DNA of 64,000 bases from CAYWCV01 sp964629885 (GTDB taxonomy: Bacteria > Bacteroidota > Rhodothermia > Balneolales > CAYWCV01). Both the position numbers and the translations under genes were made by a program. Below, piece by piece: positions 34,673-44,637 of this stretch (the stretch's first letter is position 1; each line of letters begins with the position of its first letter). The stretch lies in contig CAZVRJ010000003.1 of NCBI GenBank assembly GCA_964629885.1, forward strand, positions 1 to 64,000, read 5' to 3'. A model generated the notes under the pieces. The model saw nothing but the letters and a program-made list of their open reading frames with translations, ran no database searches and was not told the origin of the DNA.

Positions 34673-36766
34673 TCAATCCAAATTTGAGATGAGCCCGGCC
34701 CCTTCGGTCGGGCTTTTTCTTTTTATGACCACCAATGTCAAATCGTCGTCGGCCGGACGGCTACCACGCCATTGCTCGGCCAAGTACCGAAGCGACTCAA
34801 TAATCATCTCGGCCGGTTGGCTTGCTGATTGCTGTAATGTGCTTTCTATCGGAGTATAATCTAGCATCTCTTTGTCTGTGTTGAATAACTCGGGTAGTCC
34901 GTCGGTCATAAGTAACAATACGTCGCCCGGCTGCAGATTCCCACTAAGCTCCTTATAGGGAAAGTCGCGACCTCCTAAGGGCAATCCCTTTAAGACAAGC
35001 TGAGTCACTTTTTTATCGGCATGTTGGTAGTGAAGTGCAGGAGGCATACCTGCAGCCACCAACTTGTAGGATCCATTATTGTACTTCACCAGCGACAATC
35101 CCATGTACAAAAGCCTGAGATTTAGCTTCTGAATCCCATCCGACATTTTTCTGAGCATATCGAGACCATCGGTACGATCGGCTAAACTCAAAAAGTAGCT
35201 TTTTGCCGTTGCAACGATAATCCCAGCCTTAACTCCATGACCGGTAACGTCGCCAATTGCCACTGTGAGCGACCCATCTTTCGCTACATTAAAATCGTAG
35301 TAGTCACCGCCAACTTCAGTAGCGGTCGACATGTGAACCGCAATTTCCAAGTCTTGGATATTCGGAATCCGTTGTGGCAGCATCGAAAGCTGCAGCGCTC
35401 TGGCCTCCTCCAGTTCATGTGTTTTACGACGATTGTCGGCCTCAAGTAACTTTCTTTCAATCTCTTTCTCTTTGTTAATGCGTTCTTGCTGAAGCGATTT
35501 TGCTGATAGGAGTTGCAGCTCCCTCAATTTAGTTTCTAGATCCTTCTGCGTCTTAGATACCTCGTATGAGATGTACACCGACATCGATGTCAACAGGGCA
35601 AGTGTCCCAATAACACTGAATAGCCGTTGTGTGTAGTTGACAAACTCAAACCCATTCGCGCTCAAAGCTAAAAATGAAAAACTGACCATAAAGACGGTCA
35701 AACCGGCACCAATCACCCAAACTCCCTTTTGCTTTCGCATCATGCTCACAATAATTACCCGCATCACCTCCACGAAACTCAGGAATAGTAGCGCTGTAAA
35801 AATCACCTCGAATACACCAGCCGAGAATAATCCGACACGCATATTGAACAGAAACAGCATGCTGAACAGAAGCCCCGTTGCAGCATAAATCCTGAAGTTT
35901 ATCGAATTTTGATTGTAGTAAAACGAATAGGCAAATCTGAGAATGAACAACCCCGTCACATAGAACAACAAATAGCGTAACCGCCAAAGCTCCACCATGG
36001 TCGTAGAATCTGGCGCATAGTTAAGCTGCACAGACACGTAATTCATTATCGCAAGTGTAAGTGCAAATAAGGCGTAGTAAAGGTTCTCGACCAGCTTGGT
36101 GTTGTACATGAACAACAATGCATGCAAAAGAGAGAATGCCAGTAAAAAACCGGTAAAGAAGTACTGAAAGAAGCTGTCGAGCCTCAAAGATTGCACCGCG
36201 CTGCCAATGCCGGAGTTGGCTTCGGCGATATGTAACGAGAATCCGGGACGAAAACCATTCCGTGAGTAGTAAATCGGATCGTCGATCATATACCTCACGG
36301 CAATAATATGCTCGCCGGGTTCCTGTATGATGAATGCGCGAGGCCGATGCAACATGCCCAAATCACGGTCGTTCGCCATGTACCCAACCCGACCAATGGA
36401 GTATATGAGGCGACCATCAATATAAATCTCCATGGCTCCAGCCAGATAGTCGGCTATCATTACAAGCGGAACGTCAACCAGATTTTCGTCTACATCAATC
36501 TTCTTGCGAAACCAAGCAACTTTCTCAAGCGAATTGAGCAACTCGTCTTCTAGAGTAAGAACGGATGATGTATTGAACCAAAGTCCGTCGTTGTGGTCAG
36601 GCCAAGCCCATAGTAGACTATCGCCTTCCTTCATTCTCCAATCGGTGTCGAGCTTTATAATTTGCCCTTCACCCAAGAGTCCGCGCTCAATCTGAATAGG
36701 TCCAGTTTGCGATCTAAGATTCCCGGAGAATATCAACACCAAAATTAGTCCGAACAGCAGACGCAT
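34673..36766 (-). CDS. SpoIIE/PP2C-type phosphatase with 7TM sensor region
   Basis: The 697-residue protein begins with a signal peptide and a periplasmic beta domain (residues about 25-190, WAWPDHNDGLWFNTSS, AGAMEIYIDGRLIYSIG), like the 7TMR-DISM extracellular sensors. About seven membrane helices follow (residues about 195-400), then a cytoplasmic coiled coil (about 405-460), and finally a SpoIIE-family PP2C phosphatase (about 465-690). Metal aspartates are in TEVGGDYYDF, VAIGDVTGHGVKAGI, LLLMTDGLPELF and ADDDLTLVVIK. Such proteins usually dephosphorylate an anti-anti-sigma factor in a partner switch. No RsbV/RsbW-type gene is in the window. Its last codons overlap the terminator of the Spy-like gene on the other strand. 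Confidence 0.9.
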   Translation of the reverse strand: MRLLFGLILVLIFSGNLRSQTGPIQIERGLLGEGQIIKLDTDWRMKEGDSLLWAWPDHNDGLWFNTSSVLTLEDELLNSLEKVAWFRKKIDVDENLVDVPLVMIADYLAGAMEIYIDGRLIYSIGRVGYMANDRDLGMLHRPRAFIIQEPGEHIIAVRYMIDDPIYYSRNGFRPGFSLHIAEANSGIGSAVQSLRLDSFFQYFFTGFLLAFSLLHALLFMYNTKLVENLYYALFALTLAIMNYVSVQLNYAPDSTTMVELWRLRYLLFYVTGLFILRFAYSFYYNQNSINFRIYAATGLLFSMLFLFNMRVGLFSAGVFEVIFTALLFLSFVEVMRVIIVSMMRKQKGVWVIGAGLTVFMVSFSFLALSANGFEFVNYTQRLFSVIGTLALLTSMSVYISYEVSKTQKDLETKLRELQLLSAKSLQQERINKEKEIERKLLEADNRRKTHELEEARALQLSMLPQRIPNIQDLEIAVHMSTATEVGGDYYDFNVAKDGSLTVAIGDVTGHGVKAGIIVATAKSYFLSLADRTDGLDMLRKMSDGIQKLNLRLLYMGLSLVKYNNGSYKLVAAGMPPALHYQHADKKVTQLVLKGLPLGGRDFPYKELSGNLQPGDVLLLMTDGLPELFNTDKEMLDYTPIESTLQQSASQPAEMIIESLRYLAEQWRGSRPADDDLTLVVIKRKSPTEGAGLISNLD
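34692..34724 (+). terminator. Rho-independent terminator of the Spy-like gene
   Basis: AGCCCGGCC (34692-34700), loop CCTTC and GGTCGGGCT (34706-34714) form a 9-bp stem with one G-T pair, followed by T-rich TTTTTCTTTTT. It acts on the plus strand but lies inside the last 17 codons of the convergent phosphatase gene. Confidence 0.85.
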
Positions 36767-36887
36767 GCAGTCTATCCTCTAAAAGATTTTGAACCCCTTC
36801 TGGGATGTTAAGGTATATATAAAAGATTTGAATGTGTACATTTCATCATACATGTAATATTAAATCACTGAACATGGGGGCTTTGTC

Positions 36888-39800
36888 ATGATTGCTAATA
36901 CGCTGCGATCACTCAAATTGTTATCACTAATTATTTTGATTGCATCGTGTGGGCGCTCTGGGGATTCTATCACTGTCTCATCGACGAATTTCGGTGATGA
37001 GGTTGCCCTGCAACAAAATCTTGTATTTACGTTCACCGACCATGTGGTGGATGAGGAGTTGGTCGGAGTATGGACAGATCAAGAGCTCATTTCTTTCAGT
37101 CCACCCGTGGCTGGCCGATTTCGTTACACCACAACGAAGGAGTTGATTTTTTCTCCTGTTACAGGATTCGTGCCAGGAACCGACTACACGGCAACACTAA
37201 GCGAAGCTATAGTTAGCGGAGCCCCAAGCGGAAAACCGCTTGGACGCGAACGAGTCATTACCTTCAACACACCACGTCTGAGAGCCGAACGGCTCGACTT
37301 GTTTTGGACGGAAACGGTGGCTGGAAGCGGTCGTCCACTTCTGAGGGCAACCCTAGTATTCAATTATGAGGTTGACCCAGTCGAGCTGAGCGGTCGTCTT
37401 GCCGTGAACCTCGATGGCACCCCCGTTTCGTTCAGCATGCTGTCTAACCAAGTGGATCGAGTTGTCTCTCTGTCGATCGATGGCATTGACCCAAAAGCCA
37501 GCGCAGGCAAAGCCATATCGGCATCAGTTGCACTAGGTATGCCATGTGTAGGCTGCACTAGCCCGACTGTTGAGGAAATACGCGTTGGGGCGGCTATCAG
37601 CGATATCGACAAACTCGACATTCTCGCCGCTGAATCACGGTTTGATGGCAACCAAGCCATGATCCAAGTCCGTACTAATCAGCGGATATCAGGAACCGAT
37701 GTCAGAAGCTTCCTAAAAATTGACCCTACCGTTCCTGTTACGACAGAGGTTTCATCTGATGGATTCACGATTAAAGGTCCGTTCAGATCAGGGAGCACCT
37801 ATGAACTCACCATAAGCAACCAGTTGCGAGGTATACACGGGGGCAGGCTTAGCAGCGAATTTAAGACGTACGTCGCATTTGGGGAGATGGAGCCAACTGT
37901 GCGATTTACTGCTGCAAAAGGATTCTACCTCAGCAATCGCGGATCGAAAACAGTAGGGATCGAAATCATCAATGTCCCCACTGTGAGAGCAAGAATCTAT
38001 AAAATCTATGAGAACAACCTGTTGAACTACGTTGGAAGCAATCGCTATTCAAATTGGTACTCGTCGAGCAACAGTACCGGAACCGATTTCGGAAGCTTCG
38101 ATTACAGCTATTACAACCTTGAAACAGTTGGCGATTTATTGATCGATCGGACGATTGAAACCAAGGACCTTACCGAACGCGAAGGTGTTCATTTATTGAC
38201 GCTTGACCTCAAAGACGATGCTCGTCACAAAGGCGTGTACCTAGTGAATGTTTCGTCGACAGACAATCAATGGATCGGAGCCTGGCGGATGGTTTCCTAT
38301 TCGGATTTGGGCTTGATCGTCAAAGCCACACCAGACGAAGTCTTGGTTTATGCCAATGCAATCATGGACACAGAGCCCCTGTCAGGAGTCGAGGTTACTC
38401 TGATATCAACGAACAACCAGGTAATGAAATCGGGCACCACCGACAAGAACGGCGTTGTGAGAATAAGCAACCTACTCAAAGATGCTCCAGGATTCCGTCT
38501 TGGTATGGTAAGCGCACGTACCGAAACCGACTTCAATATTATATTGATGAGCGACACACGGGTTGAGACGTCCCGTTTCGACGTAGGAGGTCAATTTAGC
38601 AACGAAGCTGGTTACCTGGCGTACCTCTACCCCGAGCGCGACATATACCGACCTGGCGAAACCATCCACCTCAACTCCATCATTCGCGATCAAGCCTGGA
38701 ACAACCCCGGTAAGATGCCCGTGATTTTGCAAGTGCGCCTTCCAAATGGACGCGAGCACTCATCGTACCAAGCCACTTTATCTGATCAGGGTTCGGCCGC
38801 GTTTAATGTGCCTTTGGATGGGTCTTCGGTGACCGGAACCTATATGGCCGAGCTGTATAGTTCGAATCGGGTACTATTAGCTTCCAAACCCATCAGCGTG
38901 GAGGAGTTTCTGCCAGACCGTATCAAAGTCGGTCTCGATACAGATGCTGAACGGTATTCCATAGGTCAAGGTGTAATAGCGACCGTAACGGCAACCAATT
39001 TGTTTGGTCCGCCGGCAGCTTATCGAAATTTCGAGCTCACGCTTAATTTACAGCGCGTTCCGTTTGTCAGTTCGCAATACCCTGATGTCAATTTTTCGAT
39101 GAAGGTGAAAGATGGCATCGTACTTCTTTCCGACTACCGGCAAGGGAAAACAGATGGGGCGGGGAAAGCATCCGAGACATTTACCATATCGAATGCCTAC
39201 AACGATATGGGCTTGCTAAGGGGAACTCTGTTTAGCACGGTGTTCGACGAATCGGGTCGTCCTGTTAATCAAATCAAGAATGTGACCATCGAAACCCAGC
39301 AGACCTTTTTTGGCATTCGAAACCTCGACTTCTACGCCGACCTTTCGAGGCCAGTTAAACTGGGCTTCATCGCATTAAATCGCGAAGGAGCGATCACTCC
39401 GGGCGCTACTGCCAAGATTCAAGTCGTGCGGCATGAATGGCAGAACGTGATCCAGCGCAGATATGACGATCGATACCGATATGTATCTGAAAAGAAGGAG
39501 GTTATCGTTACAGACCGTACTGTTGAGCTATCGAATGGAACGTATGCCATGGACTTCCTGCCGCAACAATCAGGTGAGTATGAGGTCCGGATTATGCGCC
39601 CAGGTGCTCAAAACTGGGTCTCATCTACATTTTATGCATATGGATTCGGATACACGAGAGGATCATCATTCCAGGTAGATACCGATGGTCAAATCATCAT
39701 CGAATCTGACAAGGCTGTCTATAAACCGGGTGAAACCGCTCGCATCCTTTTCAAAACTCCATTTTCTGGCCGATTGCTCGTAACAATCGAACGCAACCGA

Positions 39801-42314
39801 GTTATTGAGACTCACACACTTCAGACCGATAACAGGGCTGCTATGCTCGACCTGAAAGTGCGTGATGATCACGTTCCGAATGTGTACATCACCGCCACCT
39901 TGATCAAACCATTGTCTGACTCATCGGTGCCATTAACAACCGCGCATGGTTTTCAATCCATTACTGTTGAGCGACCCAACTCGCGAATCCCGATCACAAT
40001 ACAAGCTCCTGAAACATCGCGTTCAAATCGGACGCAAGACATTGTGGTCAAAGCAGCTGCGAATACTTCAGTTGAAATGACGATTGCTGTAGTCGACGAG
40101 GGTATCCTACAGCTCAAGAACTTTGTCACTCCCGATCCGCATGCATTCTTCTATGCTAAGCGGGCACTTGAGGTGAATTCCTTCGACGTCTATCCATATC
40201 TTTTTCCAGAGCTACTACGTCGATCAAGTACTGGTGGCGACGGCTATGATATGGCGATGCGCGTTAATCCAATGGCCGCTCGACGTGCAAGACTCGTAAG
40301 CTTTTGGAGCGGTGTTGTGAAGTCGAACAGCAGAGGTGAGGCTACCTATTCGATAAAAATTCCGCCGTATTCAGGTAGTCTTCGTGTGATGGCAGTGGCT
40401 TGGAATGGTTCATCGTTTGGTAGCACATCGCACAATATTCGGGTTGCTGATCCGATAGTTATTAGCTCGGCGCTCTCGCGTTTTCTGAGCCCTGACGACG
40501 AACTCGACATGTCTGTAATTCTTACGAACACCACGAGTGGCATCAGTAAAGCCAATACCGCTATATCGGTGTCAGGACCAGTCACCGTTAGTGGGTCGTC
40601 GACAAAAAGTGCAGATATTGGTCCAAACGGCGAAACTGTTGTACCATTTAGCCTGAAAGTGTCACGAAATATCGGTGAGGCTCGAATTGCGATTTCGGTA
40701 TCGAGCAACGGCGAGACGTTTGTCGACACCGTTTACGTACCGGTACGAGCAGCTGGTGGGCTACAAGTTTTTGCCGATCAAGGTAAACTCAGCTCTGGTA
40801 AGACATCACTGAAAGAGGAATCCGGTTTGATGCAAGGCACTACATCGGGCAAACTGGTTCTGAGCAGATCGCCCTTGGTTGAATTTACCAAGTCGCTGAG
40901 CGATCTGCTGGCCTATCCTTACGGTTGCACCGAACAGATCATATCGTCGGCGTTCCCACAATTGTACTACGAGGAATTCTCGGCGATGTTTGAGCAGCCT
41001 GGCAGCAGGCGTCCTTCAGATCCAACTTGGAACATCCAAGAAGCCATCCGTAAGGTCGAAACGCTGCAGCTTTATAGTGGGGCGCTCTCTTACTGGCCAG
41101 GAGGCAACTACGAGAGCTGGTGGGCTACAGTTTATGGTGCACACTTCTTGCAGGAGGCAAAAAAAGCGGGCTACGAAGTGAACGCAAACGTGCTGCAACG
41201 CATGTACTGGTATATCGAGTCTAAGAATCGCGAGAGGACCACCATTCGTTATTACTACACTGACGACAACGGCCTGCTTGAGGAGAAAACGATAGCACCC
41301 AAAGAAGTCGCCTATGGACTATACGTATTAGCAATGGCGGGTCAACCGGATCTTCCGGGCATGAACTTCTATAAAGACAACCTTTCGATGCTGGCAATCG
41401 ACAGTAGATATTTGCTTGCAGCCGCATTTATGCAAACTGGAGATCAACAATCCTACGCGCGGATCATACCTGAGAGGTTTGCCAATGAACGATCGATTGC
41501 AGTTACTGGTGGCAGCTTCCATTCGTTCATACGCGACCAAGGAATCGTGTTGAATACCCTAATGGAGTCTGATCCATCCAATCCGCAAGTCAATCCGTTG
41601 GCACGACAACTTTCCGAACAATTGTCTAGCTCGCAATACTTAAGCACACAAGAGATGGCATTCGCGCTGTTAGGCCTGGGCAAGTTGCTTCGGGCAGAGT
41701 CAGGCAACACGGCAACGGCCACCGTCACGCAAGGAAGCAATACGCTCGGTAAATTTGACGGTAAGAACCTTGCGCTGAACTATAGTCCCGAAAAAGGTCC
41801 ACTATCTGTCGATGTGGCCGGATCGGGTAACGTCTACTACTTCAAACAATCGAGAGGGCTTAGCCTTTCGAATAAGGTGGAGGAACGCGACCAAGTGCTT
41901 CGTGTGCGTAGAACGTTCTTAAGCAGAACTGGTCAGCCACTGTCGTCGACCACGTTCAAGCAGAACGATTTGGTTGTTGTGAGAATTACGGTTAGCACTA
42001 TGGATGGAAGCACCATCGAGAATGTGGCCATCTCCGATATGCTGCCAGCCGGCTTCGAAATTGAAAACCCGCGAATCGGTGACGTTCCGGAACTTCAGTG
42101 GGTCACGAACGCAGCGATACCCGACCACATCGACATTCGTGATGACCGTATAAACCTGTTCGCAACCGCAAACGGCACTGAGAAGTACTTCTACTATCTG
42201 GTTAGAGCCGTGAGCAAAGGACGATTCCATCAAGGTCCTGTCAGTGCCGATGCCATGTACAATGGAGCTTATCACTCGTATCACGGCTCAGGAGTAATCG
42301 TTGTCGGCAACTGA
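36888..42314 (+). CDS. Bacterial alpha-2-macroglobulin lipoprotein
   Basis: The 1808-residue protein has a lipoprotein signal (LLSLIILIASC, lipobox Cys about residue 22). It shows the A2M layout: multiple MG beta-sandwich domains, with YLAYLYPERDIYRPGETIHL (MG3-like) near residue 575, MTIAVVDEGILQLKNF, and FWSGVVKSNSRGEATYSI. The thioester is at residues 1347-1350 (CTEQ in LAYPYGCTEQIISSAFPQ), inside an alpha-alpha barrel domain. These proteins trap proteases that attack the cell. The bait region cannot be picked out exactly. It is followed by PBP1C with a 14-base overlap, the classic yfhM-pbpC pairing, thought to let cells repair peptidoglycan when the outer membrane is breached. The divergent gap upstream is 121 bases. 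Confidence 0.95.
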   Translation: MIANTLRSLKLLSLIILIASCGRSGDSITVSSTNFGDEVALQQNLVFTFTDHVVDEELVGVWTDQELISFSPPVAGRFRYTTTKELIFSPVTGFVPGTDYTATLSEAIVSGAPSGKPLGRERVITFNTPRLRAERLDLFWTETVAGSGRPLLRATLVFNYEVDPVELSGRLAVNLDGTPVSFSMLSNQVDRVVSLSIDGIDPKASAGKAISASVALGMPCVGCTSPTVEEIRVGAAISDIDKLDILAAESRFDGNQAMIQVRTNQRISGTDVRSFLKIDPTVPVTTEVSSDGFTIKGPFRSGSTYELTISNQLRGIHGGRLSSEFKTYVAFGEMEPTVRFTAAKGFYLSNRGSKTVGIEIINVPTVRARIYKIYENNLLNYVGSNRYSNWYSSSNSTGTDFGSFDYSYYNLETVGDLLIDRTIETKDLTEREGVHLLTLDLKDDARHKGVYLVNVSSTDNQWIGAWRMVSYSDLGLIVKATPDEVLVYANAIMDTEPLSGVEVTLISTNNQVMKSGTTDKNGVVRISNLLKDAPGFRLGMVSARTETDFNIILMSDTRVETSRFDVGGQFSNEAGYLAYLYPERDIYRPGETIHLNSIIRDQAWNNPGKMPVILQVRLPNGREHSSYQATLSDQGSAAFNVPLDGSSVTGTYMAELYSSNRVLLASKPISVEEFLPDRIKVGLDTDAERYSIGQGVIATVTATNLFGPPAAYRNFELTLNLQRVPFVSSQYPDVNFSMKVKDGIVLLSDYRQGKTDGAGKASETFTISNAYNDMGLLRGTLFSTVFDESGRPVNQIKNVTIETQQTFFGIRNLDFYADLSRPVKLGFIALNREGAITPGATAKIQVVRHEWQNVIQRRYDDRYRYVSEKKEVIVTDRTVELSNGTYAMDFLPQQSGEYEVRIMRPGAQNWVSSTFYAYGFGYTRGSSFQVDTDGQIIIESDKAVYKPGETARILFKTPFSGRLLVTIERNRVIETHTLQTDNRAAMLDLKVRDDHVPNVYITATLIKPLSDSSVPLTTAHGFQSITVERPNSRIPITIQAPETSRSNRTQDIVVKAAANTSVEMTIAVVDEGILQLKNFVTPDPHAFFYAKRALEVNSFDVYPYLFPELLRRSSTGGDGYDMAMRVNPMAARRARLVSFWSGVVKSNSRGEATYSIKIPPYSGSLRVMAVAWNGSSFGSTSHNIRVADPIVISSALSRFLSPDDELDMSVILTNTTSGISKANTAISVSGPVTVSGSSTKSADIGPNGETVVPFSLKVSRNIGEARIAISVSSNGETFVDTVYVPVRAAGGLQVFADQGKLSSGKTSLKEESGLMQGTTSGKLVLSRSPLVEFTKSLSDLLAYPYGCTEQIISSAFPQLYYEEFSAMFEQPGSRRPSDPTWNIQEAIRKVETLQLYSGALSYWPGGNYESWWATVYGAHFLQEAKKAGYEVNANVLQRMYWYIESKNRERTTIRYYYTDDNGLLEEKTIAPKEVAYGLYVLAMAGQPDLPGMNFYKDNLSMLAIDSRYLLAAAFMQTGDQQSYARIIPERFANERSIAVTGGSFHSFIRDQGIVLNTLMESDPSNPQVNPLARQLSEQLSSSQYLSTQEMAFALLGLGKLLRAESGNTATATVTQGSNTLGKFDGKNLALNYSPEKGPLSVDVAGSGNVYYFKQSRGLSLSNKVEERDQVLRVRRTFLSRTGQPLSSTTFKQNDLVVVRITVSTMDGSTIENVAISDMLPAGFEIENPRIGDVPELQWVTNAAIPDHIDIRDDRINLFATANGTEKYFYYLVRAVSKGRFHQGPVSADAMYNGAYHSYHGSGVIVVGN

Positions 42315-44637
42315 CATCAAAGACCGGAAAATCGTTGATCGGATTCCAAACTGGCTAAAATGGGGGCTTGCCGCTGTGGCGGTCCCCTTTTTACTATTTC
42401 TGATTATCGACCGATGGTCACCCTTGCCGGTCGATCTCGATTATTCGCATATCGTTTTAGATCGTAAAGGTCGAGTGCTACATGGATTTCTTAGCCGTGA
42501 CGAAAAGTGGCGAATGTACACCGAACTGCACGAAATCAGCCCAGATATCAGAAAGGCATTCTTAGCCAAGGAGGATCGCTATTTCTACTATCACCCTGGC
42601 ATCAATCCTGCTGCAATCATCAGAGCAGTTTGGTATAACGTAACCAGTGGTAGACGAACCTCGGGCGCATCAACAATCACCATGCAGGTTGCACGGATGA
42701 TGGAGCCGAAGCAGCGAACCTACTTAAACAAGCTTCGCGAAATGTTCAGGGCCCTCCAGCTCGAGTGGCATTTGAGCAAAGACGAAATCCTTCAGTTGTA
42801 CCTGAATCGCGTGCCCTACGGCGGCAACATCGAGGGGATAAAGGCAGCCTCGCTGATCTACTTCGGAAGACTGCCCGACCAACTCAGCCTGGCGCAGATT
42901 GTGACCTTGACAATAATCCCCAACAAGCCAAATCAACTTACCATCGGCCGCCATAACGACACCATACGTAGCGAGAGAGATCGATGGATTAGGCGGTTAA
43001 ACAATGAGCGGGTGTTTGACGATCAGAGATCAGAAAATGCTCTGTCTGAGCCTTTCGGATATCGGCGTTTGGAAGTCCCTAGAAGGGCACCCCATTTTTC
43101 CCGACGACTATTACGACAATACCCAGAACGGTTTACTATCGAAAGCAGCTTGGACAGCGAAATTCAATCGAAGGTGGAAAATTTGGTGTACTCTGCGAGC
43201 AGACGGATGCAATTCCGGGGCATCCGCCAGGCATCGGCCATCGTGATAGACAACTCCACGATGCAAGTGCTCGCTTATGTCGGTTCTCCCGACTTCTTCG
43301 ACGATACCGAAGCGGGACAAGTTGACGGCATCAGAGCCATCCGATCGCCCGGAAGCACGCTGAAGCCGCTCATTTACGCATTGGCTGTCGACCTAGGACT
43401 CGCGACTCCCAAGACCATGGTGGCAGATGTACCTGTTCACATAGAAGGCTATAGTCCAGAAAATTACGACTCAAAGTACAATGGAGCCGTGACCATCGAA
43501 GATGCCTTGGCTTACTCGCTCAATATCCCAGCAGTTAAGATCCTCCAACAAATTGGAGTACCCACTTTAGTTGATAAACTTATAGAGGCTGATTTTCGTC
43601 AAGTTTTGCTCGACCGTAACAAACTGGGGTTGTCGGTTGCCTTGGGCGGATGTGGCACTAGGCTGGAGGAGTTGGCGTTGATGTACGCCGCATTTGCCAA
43701 CAAGGGTATGTTTTCGAAGGCAAACTGGCTACAATCCGACAGCGTGGCGGTATCCAAGCGTTTTATAAGCGAGGAAGCTGCTTATATGATCACAGAAAGC
43801 CTGACGCGCCTCACTCGTCCGGATCTACCTAACAGCGCATCGGCAAGCTTAAGGGTACCGAAGGTCGCCTGGAAGACAGGCACGTCGTACGGTCGGCGCG
43901 ATGCATGGAGCATCGGCTATAACAAAAACTACACCATAGCCGTATGGGCTGGTAACTTCAATAACGATGGAGTGCCCGACCTTAGCGGTGCTGAAATAGC
44001 CACCCCGATCCTCTTCGATTTGTTTAACACTATCGACTATGCATCTTCGAACCAGTGGTACTCCGTTCCTAGTAACCTCATGTACCGATTCGTTTGTCCA
44101 ACCACAGGACAACCACGAGGCGAAAGATGTGAGCACTCTGTGGTTGACTGGTACATCCCCAGCGTTTCAACCAATGTGGCTTGCAATCATCTCGTTGAAG
44201 TGAGTGTCTCGCCCGATGAGCGAATGTCGTTCTGCACCCGTTGCCGACCACAAGTTGGATATAAAAAAATGCTATATCCCGACTATCCACCAGATCTTCT
44301 TGCCTGGATGGAACGAGTTGGTGCACGATACGACAAAATTCCAGCACATAATCTGGAGTGCACACGAGTACTCGATACGAATCCGCCCCGAATAGTTAGC
44401 CCTGCTGCCAATCAGGAATACTTAATCGACAGATCGGACGACGCTGAAATTAAACTGTCGGCAGAAACGGCGCCCGACGTGAACAGGCTTTATTGGTATG
44501 TGAACGATCGCCTAGTTGGAACCTCAAAACCGGGCGAAGATTTTTTCACAAAGGTTGATCCTGGTCGTATTAAAATATCATGTACAGACGATCGAGGAAG
44601 GAATTCAGATATCACCTTTACGGTGAGTTTTTTCTGA
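42301..44637 (+). CDS. pbpC: Penicillin-binding protein 1C
   Basis: The 778-residue bifunctional peptidoglycan synthase starts with TTG. The frame has a stop two codons upstream, and later starts would lose the membrane anchor (WGLAAVAVPFLLFLIID). The GT51 glycosyltransferase shows AFLAKEDRYFYYHPGINPAA, SGASTITMQVARMM and LYLNRVPYGGNIEGIKAA. The transpeptidase domain has Ser352 in SPGSTLKP, Ser406-Leu-Asn408, and KTGTS at 525-529. The C-terminal extension (about 690-778, PPRIVSPAANQEYLIDRSD) is the BiPBP_C domain typical of PBP1C. In Escherichia coli, PBP1C lacks clear transpeptidase activity in vivo; here all motifs look intact. Coupling to the macroglobulin gene upstream suggests a joint defence role. 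Confidence 0.95.
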   Translation: MSATDIKDRKIVDRIPNWLKWGLAAVAVPFLLFLIIDRWSPLPVDLDYSHIVLDRKGRVLHGFLSRDEKWRMYTELHEISPDIRKAFLAKEDRYFYYHPGINPAAIIRAVWYNVTSGRRTSGASTITMQVARMMEPKQRTYLNKLREMFRALQLEWHLSKDEILQLYLNRVPYGGNIEGIKAASLIYFGRLPDQLSLAQIVTLTIIPNKPNQLTIGRHNDTIRSERDRWIRRLNNERVFDDQRSENALSEPFGYRRLEVPRRAPHFSRRLLRQYPERFTIESSLDSEIQSKVENLVYSASRRMQFRGIRQASAIVIDNSTMQVLAYVGSPDFFDDTEAGQVDGIRAIRSPGSTLKPLIYALAVDLGLATPKTMVADVPVHIEGYSPENYDSKYNGAVTIEDALAYSLNIPAVKILQQIGVPTLVDKLIEADFRQVLLDRNKLGLSVALGGCGTRLEELALMYAAFANKGMFSKANWLQSDSVAVSKRFISEEAAYMITESLTRLTRPDLPNSASASLRVPKVAWKTGTSYGRRDAWSIGYNKNYTIAVWAGNFNNDGVPDLSGAEIATPILFDLFNTIDYASSNQWYSVPSNLMYRFVCPTTGQPRGERCEHSVVDWYIPSVSTNVACNHLVEVSVSPDERMSFCTRCRPQVGYKKMLYPDYPPDLLAWMERVGARYDKIPAHNLECTRVLDTNPPRIVSPAANQEYLIDRSDDAEIKLSAETAPDVNRLYWYVNDRLVGTSKPGEDFFTKVDPGRIKISCTDDRGRNSDITFTVSFF

